Origin: Burkholderiales bacterium
Lineage (GTDB): Bacteria > Pseudomonadota > Gammaproteobacteria > Burkholderiales > SG8-41
Direction: 5' to 3'
Length of the DNA: 64,000 nt
Assembly: GCA_019749945.1 (NCBI GenBank)
Contig: JAIEPF010000003.1
Coordinates: 1-64,000, forward strand
Shown here: positions 44,384 to 54,000 of the stretch, in pieces
Layout: every line of letters begins with the position of its first letter
Position numbering within the stretch: position 1 is the stretch's first letter
Made by a program: the position numbers and the translations under genes
Notes under the pieces: generated by a model
Told to the model about the DNA's origin: nothing
Database searches by the model: none
What the model saw: only the letters and a program-made list of their open reading frames with translations

Positions 44384-44827
44384 TCATCTTACAACTATCA
44401 CCGGGCGGGTGCAGCGCGTCAGCACCTCCATGGTCTCGCTGCCGAGCAGGACCGCGGTCAAACCCTTGCGGCCGCGCGACGGCATCACGATGGCATCACT
44501 ATTGCGCGCCCGCGCCGTGGCAATGATTTCCTTGTACGGCCGGTCGGCGCTGGCCATGCGCGTCGCGCAGGCCACATTGGATTTGCCCGCCAGCACCTCG
44601 GCCCGCGCCAGATAGGCCCGGGCATTGTCGCGCGACGTGCTTTCATAGTTGTCCATCCAGTCGGGCTCCGGCACATAACCCTCGGCAAAAATCATCGGGT
44701 CCAGCCGCGGCAGCACATAGAGAAAAGTCACCTTGCCACCCGACATTTTCGCCAGCTTGATGCCGGTCACCAGCGCCTTGCGTGACAGTTTGGAACCATC
44801 GGTGTAAATCAGGATGTTTTTGAACAT
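44384..44827 (-). CDS. Universal stress protein (UspA family)
   Basis: A 147-residue Usp domain: N-terminal I-L-I-Y-T-D-G-S-K-L-S and C-terminal M-P-S-R-G-R-K-G-L-T-A-V-L-L-G-S-E-T. It is the same length and class as the Usp at 25689 and clearly paralogous (T-D-G-S, K-L-A-K, G-S-E-T), but has no FNR box. GGAGGAGG precedes ATG 44827; a longer open frame is not supported. Confidence 0.9.
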   Translation of the reverse strand: MFKNILIYTDGSKLSRKALVTGIKLAKMSGGKVTFLYVLPRLDPMIFAEGYVPEPDWMDNYESTSRDNARAYLARAEVLAGKSNVACATRMASADRPYKEIIATARARNSDAIVMPSRGRKGLTAVLLGSETMEVLTRCTRPVIVVR

Positions 44828-44991
44828 GCGGGACCTCCTCCTGCCTGTCGATTCAACCTTGCGCGGGTGTTTATTGTTGCTGCCTGTCACACCCGTCGCG
44901 CTGAAGCCTGCCCATCGCATCCAGATTATCACGCTGCACTGCGCCCTGCACAGCCGAGCTTATAATGAGCGGCGTTCATATCCCCGACATC

Positions 44992-45567
44992 ATGGCAAAC
45001 AGATTATCCAAAATCGTGACCCGCACCGGCGACGACGGCAGCACCGGGCTCGCTTCCGGTGAGCGCATCGGCAAGGATCAGGCACGCGTCGCGGCACTCG
45101 GCGATGTCGACGAACTGAACAGCGCCATCGGCGTGTTGCTGGCCGAGGCCCTGCCCGCCGAAGCCCGTGATGCGCTGCTCGGCGTGCAGCACGACCTGTT
45201 CGACCTCGGCGGCGAACTGAGCCTGCCCGGACATGCGCTGATCAGCACTGCACACCTGGCGCGCATCGAGGAACTGGTCACGCGATTCAATGCCGGACTG
45301 CCGCCATTGAAGGAATTCGTGCTGCCCGGCGGCACGCGCCCCGCCGCGCTCGCCCACATGGCGCGCACCATCTGCCGCCGCGCCGAACGCACACTGGTTG
45401 CCCTGGTGAATGAGGACAGTGCGCAGAAAAACGCAGAAAAAAAATCTCGCTTGCCGGTGCAGTATCTGAACCGGCTGTCCGACCTGCTGTTTGTGCTGGC
45501 CCGCGCGCTCAACAAATCCGGCGGCAACGGCGACGTGTTGTGGCAGCAGGGCCGCAACCGCGGCTGA
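44992..45567 (+). CDS. Cob(I)yrinic acid a,c-diamide adenosyltransferase, PduO type
   Basis: A 191-residue enzyme that attaches adenosyl to cobalamin using ATP. The N-terminal T-R-T-G-D-D-G-S-T-G-L ATP-binding motif, G-D-V-D-E-L-N-S-x-I-G, and the later R-R-A-E-R and Y-L-N-R-L-S-D-L-L-F motifs are all typical. ATG 44992 is preferred over 44965. A TATAAT at 44961-44966 is a candidate -10. It is convergent with a BtuF-like gene, giving a small cobalamin island. Confidence 0.94.
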   Translation: MANRLSKIVTRTGDDGSTGLASGERIGKDQARVAALGDVDELNSAIGVLLAEALPAEARDALLGVQHDLFDLGGELSLPGHALISTAHLARIEELVTRFNAGLPPLKEFVLPGGTRPAALAHMARTICRRAERTLVALVNEDSAQKNAEKKSRLPVQYLNRLSDLLFVLARALNKSGGNGDVLWQQGRNRG

Positions 45568-45592
45568 ACCTGCGGCAAATCCCGGCCATCGG

Positions 45593-46504
45593 TCAGCGCC
45601 GTGCCGCGCGCACCGCGTCGAGATGCGCGCAGACCAGGCGCGCGCCCTCCAGCAGGCGCGGTGTCGGGCGCTGGATCAGGTCGGGGGCGATATGGTGCGC
45701 GGGGATCGTGCCCAGCGGCGGCGGCAGCCCCGCCCAGCGCGCGGCAAACCCGGCTGCCGTTTCCGCAGAACTGCCGCCCAGCGCAACTTCGGGCCCCGCG
45801 GCAAACAAGGCTTCGCGCGACACCTCCGGTGTCAGCGGTCGCAGCCCCCCGAAAATATTCACGCCGCCGCACAGCCTGAGCACATCACTGATGATGTGCG
45901 TATCGTTGACGGTCATCAGCGGCTGCGGCCAGATCTCGTAGAACACGCGCACCGGCGGCCCTCCGTGACGGCGCGCGCGCAAAGCCTGGAGGCCGGCGTT
46001 GTAGGCATCCCGGGCGCGGATACCCGCAGGCAAAGTGCCGGCCAGCGTCGCGATGGCTTCGATGCCGCGCGCCACGTCTTCCAGTCTGGCGAATTCCGCA
46101 ACAAACACCGGCAAGCCGACGCTTTCCAGCCGCGCCACAACAGCGGCGGGCGTGCCGTTTTTCCAGGCCAGCACCAGGTCCGGCCGCAAAGCCAGCAGCA
46201 ACTCGGTGTCGAACTGCCCGGCATCACTGACCACCGGCAGCCGGCGTGCCGCCTCGGGATAATTGCTGAACCGCGCCACACCGGCGAGTTGCGCGCCGGC
46301 GCCGGCGGCAAAACCGAGTTCGGTGAGATGCGGCGTCAGCGTGATGATGCGCCGCGCGGGCTGCGCCAGCCGGATGGTTGCGCCGCGGCCATCCGTGGCC
46401 TGCACCGCCTGCGCGGCAGCATCACCCGCGCCGGCGACCAGCAGGAGTCCGGCACTGATGGCACAGCCGAATGCGCGCATGGCGGTGTTTTGCAAAGACC
46501 TCAT
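45593..46504 (-). CDS. btuF: BtuF-like periplasmic cobalamin-binding protein
   Basis: A 303-residue ABC-transporter binding protein with the helical-backbone metal-receptor fold. Signal peptide near the start, R-R-I-I-T-L-T-P-H-L-T-E-L in the first lobe, and R-P-D-L-V-L-A-W before the linker helix. It is assigned to cobalamin because of the fold, the T-P-H-x-T-E motif and the adjacent PduO-type adenosyltransferase. Iron-siderophore binding is the alternative. No permease or ATPase gene is next to it. ATG 46480 is a possible shorter start. Confidence 0.75.
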   Translation of the reverse strand: MRSLQNTAMRAFGCAISAGLLLVAGAGDAAAQAVQATDGRGATIRLAQPARRIITLTPHLTELGFAAGAGAQLAGVARFSNYPEAARRLPVVSDAGQFDTELLLALRPDLVLAWKNGTPAAVVARLESVGLPVFVAEFARLEDVARGIEAIATLAGTLPAGIRARDAYNAGLQALRARRHGGPPVRVFYEIWPQPLMTVNDTHIISDVLRLCGGVNIFGGLRPLTPEVSREALFAAGPEVALGGSSAETAAGFAARWAGLPPPLGTIPAHHIAPDLIQRPTPRLLEGARLVCAHLDAVRAARR

Positions 46505-46565
46505 GGAGAAAACCGTGAAAGGAAAACGGCGCGCGCAATGCGCGATTGCGGCCGGCTGCGGAAAA

Positions 46566-47108
46566 CTACCGGTTGTCTTCCATCACCCGCAGCAGGCGCG
46601 CGCTGGTCTGGCGCAGCCGCAGCGACAGCATGGTGACCATTTTCACCAGGATCTTCGAGCCGAGACCCGGATGATCAAGGATGATTTTGGCCATGTTGTC
46701 GCGGGTCAGCACGGCAAAGGTGGTGGGTTGCGAGGCCATGCAGGTGGCGAAGCGCGGTTCGCCGTCGATCATCGACATCTCGCCCAGCGTCATGCCGGGG
46801 CCGGCGCTGGTCATGTGCTGCTGCTCGGCACGCTGGCTTTTTTTCAGGATGTCGATCTCGCCTTCGACGATCAGCACCATGAAATCGCCGGCATCACCTT
46901 CACGGATGATGATCTCGCCGGGCTGCGCACGGTAGACCTCCATATAGCCGGCGAGGATGGAAATGTCTTCATGCGAAAACTCGGTAAAAAACTGCGACTT
47001 GCCGACCAGCCCGAAGATTTCACCGGCAATGGCGGTGCCGCCCCCCACTCGCTCCAGCTTGGCGAGGTTGTTCTGGTCGGTTACCGCGCTGAGATCGTCT
47101 TGGGCCAT
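46566..47108 (-). CDS. Single-domain cyclic-nucleotide-binding protein
   Basis: A 180-residue protein consisting of one cNMP-binding domain (about 40-150) with no DNA-binding or kinase domain. The phosphate-binding cassette reads G-E-M-S-M-I-D-G-E-P-R-F-A-T, and the hinge G-D-A-G-D-F-M-V-L-I-V-E-G-E is canonical. The C-terminal helix is long and amphipathic (L-S-L-R-L-R-Q-T-S-A-R-L). It should bind cAMP or cGMP and signal through protein contacts. An adenylate cyclase is encoded at 57725, in the same window. Confidence 0.85.
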   Translation of the reverse strand: MAQDDLSAVTDQNNLAKLERVGGGTAIAGEIFGLVGKSQFFTEFSHEDISILAGYMEVYRAQPGEIIIREGDAGDFMVLIVEGEIDILKKSQRAEQQHMTSAGPGMTLGEMSMIDGEPRFATCMASQPTTFAVLTRDNMAKIILDHPGLGSKILVKMVTMLSLRLRQTSARLLRVMEDNR

Positions 47109-47160
47109 GTGGGTTCAGGGGTGATGCAGCCGCCAGTGTAGCCGCATCCCGTTCTCCCCG

Positions 47161-48231
47161 TTAATTGGCGGCGGCGGCCTTGAGCCGGCGCTTGCGCACG
47201 CCGTCCGCCAGCGTCTCGAGCAGCGTCCGGCTTTCTTCCCAGCCGATGCAGCCGTCGGTGATGCTGACACCGTAGGTCAGCGGTTTGCCCGGCACCAGAT
47301 CCTGCCGCCCCGCCTTCAGGTGGCTTTCCACCATCACGCCGAAAATGCGGTCATCGCCGCCGGCGACCTGGTGGGCCACGTTCTGACCGACTTCGACCTG
47401 TTTCTCCGGCTTCTTGCTGCTGTTGCTGTGGCTGAAGTCGATCATGATCCGCGCCGGGATGCCGGCGTCGGCCAGGCCCCGCCCCGCGGCATCCACACTC
47501 GCCGCGTCGTAGTTCGGTTCCTTGCCGCCGCGCAGGATCAGATGGCAATCCTCGTTGCCGGTGGTCGACACGATGGCGGAATGCCCGGCCTTGGTCACCG
47601 ACAGGAAATGGTGCGGCGCCTGCGCGGCGCGGATGGCGTCGATGGCGATCTTGATGTTGCCGTCGGTGCCGTTCTTGAATCCCACCGGGCAGGACAGGCC
47701 GGAGGCGAGTTCGCGATGGATCTGCGACTCGGTGGTGCGCGCACCGATCGCCCCCCAGGACACCAGGTCGGCGATGTACTGCGGCGTGATCATGTCGAGG
47801 AATTCGCAGCCCACGGGCATGCCGCTCTCGCTCAGTTCGAGCAGCAGTTCGCGCGCGATTTTCAGGCCTTCGTTGATGCGGAAGCTGCCGTCGAGGTTGG
47901 GGTCGTTGATCAAGCCCTTCCAGCCGACGGTGGTGCGCGGCTTTTCAAAATAGACGCGCATCACGATCAGCAGATCGGCAGAAAGTTTCTTTTTCGCCTC
48001 CAGCAGCTTGCCGGCGTATTCCTTGGCCGCCTTGACGTCATGCACCGAACACGGCCCCATGATCACCAGCAGGCGGTCATCGGCGCCGTGCAGGATGCGA
48101 TGGATGTCCTGGCGCGCTTCAAACGTCGTGCTGGCGGCTTTTTCGCTGAGGGCGAGCTCGCGCAGCAGATGTTCGGGGGGGGCCAGTTCCTTGATTTCCT
48201 TGATCCGCAGATCGTCCGTACGGTGCAGCAT
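47161..48231 (-). CDS. aroG: 3-deoxy-7-phosphoheptulonate synthase (class I)
   Basis: A 356-residue enzyme that joins phosphoenolpyruvate and erythrose-4-phosphate in the first step of aromatic amino acid synthesis. Seen: V-I-M-G-P-C-S-V-H-D, the E-K-P-R-T-T-V-G-W-K-G motif, G-A-R-T-T-E-S-Q, G-F-K-N-G-T-D-G and I-D-F-S-H-S-N-S. It is the enterobacterial type I alpha form. A TATAAT lies 41 bases upstream of the start. Confidence 0.96.
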   Translation of the reverse strand: MLHRTDDLRIKEIKELAPPEHLLRELALSEKAASTTFEARQDIHRILHGADDRLLVIMGPCSVHDVKAAKEYAGKLLEAKKKLSADLLIVMRVYFEKPRTTVGWKGLINDPNLDGSFRINEGLKIARELLLELSESGMPVGCEFLDMITPQYIADLVSWGAIGARTTESQIHRELASGLSCPVGFKNGTDGNIKIAIDAIRAAQAPHHFLSVTKAGHSAIVSTTGNEDCHLILRGGKEPNYDAASVDAAGRGLADAGIPARIMIDFSHSNSSKKPEKQVEVGQNVAHQVAGGDDRIFGVMVESHLKAGRQDLVPGKPLTYGVSITDGCIGWEESRTLLETLADGVRKRRLKAAAAN

Positions 48232-48271
48232 TTTGCGCAGTGCCTTCCTTAACTTTCCATATAATCAATGC

Positions 48272-48277
48272 ATTATA
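48272..48277 (-). promoter_or_regulatory. Candidate -10 element of aroG
   Basis: TATAAT on the reverse strand 41 bases upstream of the aroG ATG. I see no clear -35 at standard spacing. Confidence 0.5.
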
Positions 48278-48337
48278 GCTGATTTGCACCTGCGATTCTC
48301 GTCCTGCCGCATCACGTTCCGCCGCATCACGTTCCGC

Positions 48338-49780
48338 TTATACCGTGCCGCCGACAGTCAGCCCGTCGATGCGCAGCGTCGGCTGCCCGACCCCCACCGG
48401 CACGCTCTGGCCTTCCTTGCCGCAGGTGCCGACGCCGGAGTCGAGTTTCATGTCATTGCCGATCATCGACACCCGGGTCAGCGCATCCGGCCCGTTGCCG
48501 ATCAGCGTCGCGCCCTTCACCGGATAACTCAGCTTGCCGTTTTCGATCATGTACGCCTCGGAGGCCGAAAACACGAACTTGCCGCTGGTGATGTCGACCT
48601 GGCCGCCGCCGAAATTCACCGCATACAGCCCGCGCTCCACCGAGGCGATGATTTCCGCCGGATCGCGGTCGCCGTTCAGCATGTAGGTGTTGGTCATGCG
48701 CGGCATCGGCACATGGGCGTAGGATTCGCGCCGCCCGTTGCCGGTGGGCGCAACCCCCATCAGCCGCGCATTCAGCGCGTCCTGCAAATAACCGCGCAAC
48801 ACGCCGTCTTCAATCAGCACATTGCGCTGCGTGGCATTGCCTTCGTCGTCGACGTTCAGCGAACCGCGGCGCTGCGCGAGGGTGCCGTCGTCAACGACGG
48901 TGACTCCCCGTGCCGCGACGCGTTCGCCGATGCGGCCGCTGAACGCCGAAGTACCCTTGCGGTTGAAATCGCCCTCGAGGCCGTGGCCGATCGCCTCGTG
49001 CAACAAGATGCCCGGCCAGCCGGAGCCGAGCACCACGGTCATGGTGCCTGCGGGCGCGGGACGCGCTTCCAGATTGAGCAGCGCCTGCTGCACCGCCTTT
49101 TGCGCGTAGTCATTCAATACGGCATCACTGAAATAGGCATAATCAAAACGTCCGCCGCCGCCCGCCCCGCCCTGCTCGCGCCGGCCGTCGGCCTCGACAA
49201 TCACCTGCAGCGACAGCCGCACCAGCGGCCGCACATCGGCCGCCTGCACGCCGTCGCTGCGCGCCACCATCACCACTTCGTATTCGCCGGCGAGCGAGGC
49301 CATCACCTGCGTCACCCGCGGATCAAGGCCGCGCGCAATGCGCTCCAGCCGTTCCAGCAGCGCCACTTTCTCCGGCGCGCCGAGGCTCGCCAGCGGATCC
49401 TGCGGCGCATAGAGCGCGCGCAGTTCGCCGCGGCGCGCGATGGCCGTGCTGCCGGCCCCCCCCTGGCGGCCGATCGCGCGCGTCGCCTGCGCCGCAGACT
49501 GCAAGGCATTGAAGCTGATGTCGTCGGAATAGGCAAAGGCGGTTTTTTCACCGCTGACGGCGCGCACGCCGACACCCTGATCGATGTTGAAACTGCCCGA
49601 TTTGACGATGCCCTCCTCCAGGCTCCACGACTCGCTGCGCGAATACTGGAAATAGAGATCGGCGTAATCGACGTGGTGCACCATGATCTGGCCGAACACC
49701 GACTGCAGGCGCCCCTCGTCCAGCGCATGCGGAGCCAGCAGCATCGCGCTGGCTGTTTCAAAAATGTTCGCGGCTTGCAT
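48338..49780 (-). CDS. tldD: Metalloprotease TldD
   Basis: A 480-residue subunit of the TldD/TldE (PmbA) protease involved in peptide maturation and degradation. The zinc motif [11 protein letters not shown] is present, with the later G-x-G-x-C-G-K-E-G-Q region ([17 protein letters not shown]). Length is normal. The partner pmbA is not in this window. It is upstream of the nitrilase gene on the same strand, with an AT-rich element in the gap. Confidence 0.95.
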   Translation of the reverse strand: MQAANIFETASAMLLAPHALDEGRLQSVFGQIMVHHVDYADLYFQYSRSESWSLEEGIVKSGSFNIDQGVGVRAVSGEKTAFAYSDDISFNALQSAAQATRAIGRQGGAGSTAIARRGELRALYAPQDPLASLGAPEKVALLERLERIARGLDPRVTQVMASLAGEYEVVMVARSDGVQAADVRPLVRLSLQVIVEADGRREQGGAGGGGRFDYAYFSDAVLNDYAQKAVQQALLNLEARPAPAGTMTVVLGSGWPGILLHEAIGHGLEGDFNRKGTSAFSGRIGERVAARGVTVVDDGTLAQRRGSLNVDDEGNATQRNVLIEDGVLRGYLQDALNARLMGVAPTGNGRRESYAHVPMPRMTNTYMLNGDRDPAEIIASVERGLYAVNFGGGQVDITSGKFVFSASEAYMIENGKLSYPVKGATLIGNGPDALTRVSMIGNDMKLDSGVGTCGKEGQSVPVGVGQPTLRIDGLTVGGTV

Positions 49781-49799
49781 GTATCGGGTTTACCTTAAA

Positions 49800-49829
49800 G
49801 AAATATTCAATAAAATCAAATACTTAAAT
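49800..49829 (-). repeat. AT-rich boundary element (perfect IHF-like match)
   Basis: On the + strand 49814-49826 reads AATCAAATACTTA, a full IHF-consensus match, with A/T-rich flanks. It lies between the tldD start and the stop of the upstream nitrilase gene. Confidence 0.6.
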
Positions 49830-50699
49830 TTAACGCCCCAGCGTGCGGTGCTGCAGCGCCGGCAGGCTCTGGCGCAGACGTTGTATATGGGTACGATTGA
49901 TGCCGGCGACAACCACGCCGGAGCCGCGCGGCAGACGGTCGAGAACCACACCCCAGGGATCGACGATCATCGAATCGCCATGGGTCTCGCGGCCATTGAC
50001 ATGATAACCGCCCTGCGCGGGGGCCAGTACATAAGCCAGGTTTTCAATGGCGCGCGCACGGATCAGTGTCTCCCAATGCGCCTTGCCGGTGGTTTCGGTA
50101 AACGCCGACGGCACCAGGATCAGATCGACTTCGCCCATCGCGCGGTAGAGTTCGGGAAAACGCAGGTCGTAGCAGATCGACAGCCCGATGCGCGCGAACG
50201 GTGTGTCGACCACCGTCACCTGCTTGCCGTGTTCGATGGTGCGTTGTTCCGAATATTTTTCCTTGCCCATTTCAAAACCGAAGAGGTGGATCTTGTCGTA
50301 ACGCGCAACACAGCGGCCTTTATCGTCGTAAACCAGACTGGTGTTGAGCACCTTGTCTTTGACGCTGGCCACCAGCGGCACCGACCCGCCGACGATCCAG
50401 ATGCCGTGTTTGCGCGCGGTTGCGGCAAGGAACTCCTGGATCGGCCCGCTGCCGTAGGTCTCGCGCACCGCGACCTTGTCGGTGTCCTTCAGCCCCATGA
50501 TGCCGAAATACTCCGGCAAGGCCACCAGCCGTGCGCCCTGCTCGACAGCCATTTCAATCAGCCGCGCCGCCTCCTTCAGGTTGGCACCGACATGCGGCCC
50601 TGATGCCATCTGCACGGCGGCGATGCGCGTGGCGCCGGCGTCGGCCTCCTGCTCCGTATTTTTTTTCTGCGCCCGCGTCGATCTCAGTCTGGTACCCAT
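49830..50699 (-). CDS. Carbon-nitrogen hydrolase, Nit1/omega-amidase-like
   Basis: A 289-residue nitrilase-superfamily enzyme with the Glu-Lys-Cys triad: E in A-L-P-E-Y-F, K in Y-D-K-I-H-L-F, and C in S-I-C-Y-D-L-R-F-P-E-L. The pattern fits the Nit1 branch (deaminated glutathione amidase). ATG 50699 is chosen in a longer frame. The gene follows a small exported-protein gene and yhdP on the same strand, and precedes tldD. Confidence 0.9.
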   Translation of the reverse strand: MGTRLRSTRAQKKNTEQEADAGATRIAAVQMASGPHVGANLKEAARLIEMAVEQGARLVALPEYFGIMGLKDTDKVAVRETYGSGPIQEFLAATARKHGIWIVGGSVPLVASVKDKVLNTSLVYDDKGRCVARYDKIHLFGFEMGKEKYSEQRTIEHGKQVTVVDTPFARIGLSICYDLRFPELYRAMGEVDLILVPSAFTETTGKAHWETLIRARAIENLAYVLAPAQGGYHVNGRETHGDSMIVDPWGVVLDRLPRGSGVVVAGINRTHIQRLRQSLPALQHRTLGR

Positions 50700-50722
50700 G
50701 TCATCACGCCCGCTTTTTACGA

Positions 50723-51037
50723 TTATTCGGTGACTTCCAGCCGCAAACCAGCCGCCGCCGGATCGCTGCGCAGCTGCAGACGCGCACTGTCCACCGCCAG
50801 CGCCACCAGCCACGCCCGCAATTCTTCAGCCTGCAGCTGCGCCTCCTGCCGCGGGGCGTGGATGATCAGGATGCGCGCGGCGCCGCTGGCCTGGTAGGCC
50901 GCAACCGCCTGCCGCACCGCGGGCTGCGCCATCACCGCCTGCGCCGAGCGCGGACGGTCCCATAATTCCGGCGCCAGATCGGCGGCCCGGGCGGGCAGTG
51001 CGAGCAGCACCATCCACAGCCATCTGCGCCCGCTCAC
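50723..51037 (-). CDS. Small exported protein of unknown function
   Basis: A 104-residue protein with a signal peptide (about 1-19, cleavage near A-R-A-A), then an alpha/beta-like domain with A-R-I-L-I-I-H-A-P-R and a Leu/Ala-rich C-terminal part. The start is GTG 51037, overlapping the yhdP stop (GTGA), so it is translated with YhdP. I recognise no family. The context suggests an envelope function alongside YhdP. Confidence 0.65.
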   Translation of the reverse strand: MSGRRWLWMVLLALPARAADLAPELWDRPRSAQAVMAQPAVRQAVAAYQASGAARILIIHAPRQEAQLQAEELRAWLVALAVDSARLQLRSDPAAAGLRLEVTE

Positions 51038-54000
51038 TGCGGGGTCTCCGCGTTCTGCTCCAGACGCGCCACCTTGTTCACCAGCGGCTCGGACCAGGTG
51101 CCGGTCACGTCGTATTCATATGCCATAATCTCGCCCAGCGGATCTTTCAGCAATTTCTGCGCAACAAAGGCCGCGACACCCGCCACCGGGCCGCCGATCA
51201 AGGCGCCGGCCACGGACAGGGTATCGGACAGATGCGGACTTATTTTGACACGCAATTTCTGCGTTTCACGGGCAAGATCGACCTGTCCGTTCATGTTGAT
51301 GCGCGCCGCCGGGCCCGAAATACGCAGGTTGTCCGTGCTGGCCATACCCTGGGTCACCTTGATCGCGCCGACGATTTCATCAAACGCCAGGCCTTCGCTG
51401 AAAATGTCGCGGAAGTCGAGCGTGATCCGCCGCTGCAGCGACTGCAGGCTCAGGATGCCCAGCAGTTTGCCGATGCCCGGTTCCAGTTTGACGAACTGCC
51501 CCTTGCCCGCATCCAGCACGAAATTGCCGCTCAGCGTCGGGTAATCGAGGCGCTGCGGACTGCCCGACCATGCCAGCGTACCTTCGACTTTGGCCGTGCC
51601 GCGCCGCACGCCCTCGGGATAACCCAGCCGTGTCAGCAGGCGGCCGACATCATTGGCCAGCAGCTGCACATTGACCTGCACCCGCGGCTGCGCCAGCCAG
51701 TTCTGCCACACGCCATCCACGTTCAACTGGCTCTCCGGGGTGATCAGGGTCAGGCGCTCGATGCGCCAGTCGCGCTGCTGCGGCGTGGCCTGCAGCTCCA
51801 GCCGCCCCAGCGAACGCTCCGCCAGCAGCAGTTCATCCACCACCACATCCAGCGCCGGCAAATCCGGCGCGCGCGCCTCGGCGGCCTGCGCCACCGGCGC
51901 GGCGGATCCCGCTGCGGACGGTTCCGCTGCCGGCAGGTTCAGGCGGCGCAGCCTTGCGGTCAACCGTCCCTTGCCCTGCGCCCGCCAGCCCAGCGTACCC
52001 TCGATGTCCCGGCCGCGGACACTGGCCTGCAATACGCCTGACGGCGAACTTGCCCTGATCGCGAGATCGGCAAAGCGGCGCTCAAACACCCGCATCTCCG
52101 CAATGCGCAGATCCACTGCCGCAAGATTGATGCCGCTGCCGCCGCCCGACTCTCCGCTCAGCGCCAGCCACTCACTGAAGTCGAGGTTCCTGATGCTCCC
52201 GGAAACGGTGACGCCCGCGCGATCAGGTTCCGCTGCAACACCCTCGCCGAAACGCACCGTGCCGCGCTCGATCCTGGCATCCTGCTGCTCACCGCGGCGC
52301 AGCAGCACCGCACTGACCAGACCCTCGGCATTGATCGCGATGCGCTCCTGCTGCGGCCCGGTGTAACGCCGCTCCACCCGCAAGGGCAGCGACTCCGCCG
52401 CCGTCTTGGTGAACGGCGCGGGCAGATTGACCGCCAGCCCCTGCAGCGTGGAATCGACCACCAGGTCGACGCGTTTGTTGCGCATGGTCAGCGCACCGCG
52501 CCAGTCGGTGGATCCGCGCAGGTAGCGCAGCCATTCCACGCCGCCGGCACGGCGCGCGGCATCGGCATTGACCCGCCCGCGGAACTGGATGCTGACCGCG
52601 GCATCGCGCTGGCTGCCGGCAGTCACGCTCAGCGGACCGCCCAGAAACAATGCCGTGGCGCCGGGTACACGCACGCTGGATTCGGTGAATTCCAGCCGCC
52701 CGTTGACCTGCTCCAACGCCGGAAACCCGGGCGCCGGCAGCAGCTGGTTGCTGATGAACTGATAGTTGCCCGCGACCCTGCTTTTATTCATGTCCTGCAG
52801 CGGCAGGGTCAGTTTCAGTCCAAGGCGGCCCTGCCCCTGCGCACGCATGCCGTCGGTAAATCCGTTGATCATCGCGTTCACCGGGCTGCGCTCGATGAAC
52901 TCAAGAAAATCCGCGGTCGCGCCCTCGGCGTCACCATTGATCTGCAGTACCGCATCGGAATGCACCAGATCCGCGATCTGCGCCCGCACCTTGCCGAGCC
53001 GCACATTGTTGATCACCGCCTGGCGTGCATTGAGTTCAAGGCGTTTGCCGCGAAAGGTGAAATCCCCCTCGATGCCGTTGATCTGGGGCCAGCCCTCGCC
53101 GTAATGCAAGGTACCGCCGTTGATTTTGGCCGCCACCTCGAAAATTCCGCCGCGCTCGTCGGCAAACGGAAACTCCCGCAAGTCACCCCTGAGGCGGAAC
53201 CGTACATCGTTCGAACTGCCGGCAAGAAACGCCCGATCCAGCCAGCCCCGTGAACTTTTCGCCACCGTCAGCGGCAGATAAGCCATCACCCTGGCCGCCA
53301 GCCCGCGACTGAGGTGGCCGGTGATATCGGCAACACCCGGGCCGTCGCCTGCCATCCGGTAACTGCCAAACAGAGTGCCCGCCAGATCGGCATTGGCATA
53401 GGCGAAATTGCTGAAGCGCAATTCGGTGCCGCCGGCCACCTTCGACCAGGCCATCTGTCCGGTCAGCGTGTCCAGCTGCAGGCGCTCACGGAACAGATTT
53501 GGCAGATCCAGCGTCGCCTTCTGCGTCGCGACATGCAGCGTGCCGCCTTTTTCCGTGCCGTCGATATTGCCGCTGAACCCGGAGAATCCGGGCAACGCGC
53601 CGTGCTGCCGCAACGACAATTCATTAAAGCGGCCGCGCGCCGAATACGCTGTCAACTGCGGCCAGCTGCCGCTCCAGCTGAGCGCCAGGTCATACACGCC
53701 GCCGGTGGGCGCCAGCGTCACCAGGGATTTGCGCAACTCCGCAGCCAGCGGCAAGCGGTCCGCCAGTTGCACCAGCGGCGCCAGTTCCAGCACATTGGCC
53801 TGGAATTCGCCGCGGGTATAACCGGCGGCGCTCTCCCCGCGCAGCCGCAGCAGCAGATCGACCGGCGGCAGCGTCAGCTTGTCGCCGGTGGTGAACGTCA
53901 GTTTTCGTGTTGCAATCTCGAAGCCGCCGGCGACCCGTTTCCACGAAAAACGTCCGCCGAGTTCACGCATGTCCAGTTCCGGCAAACTGGCGCCCAGTCG

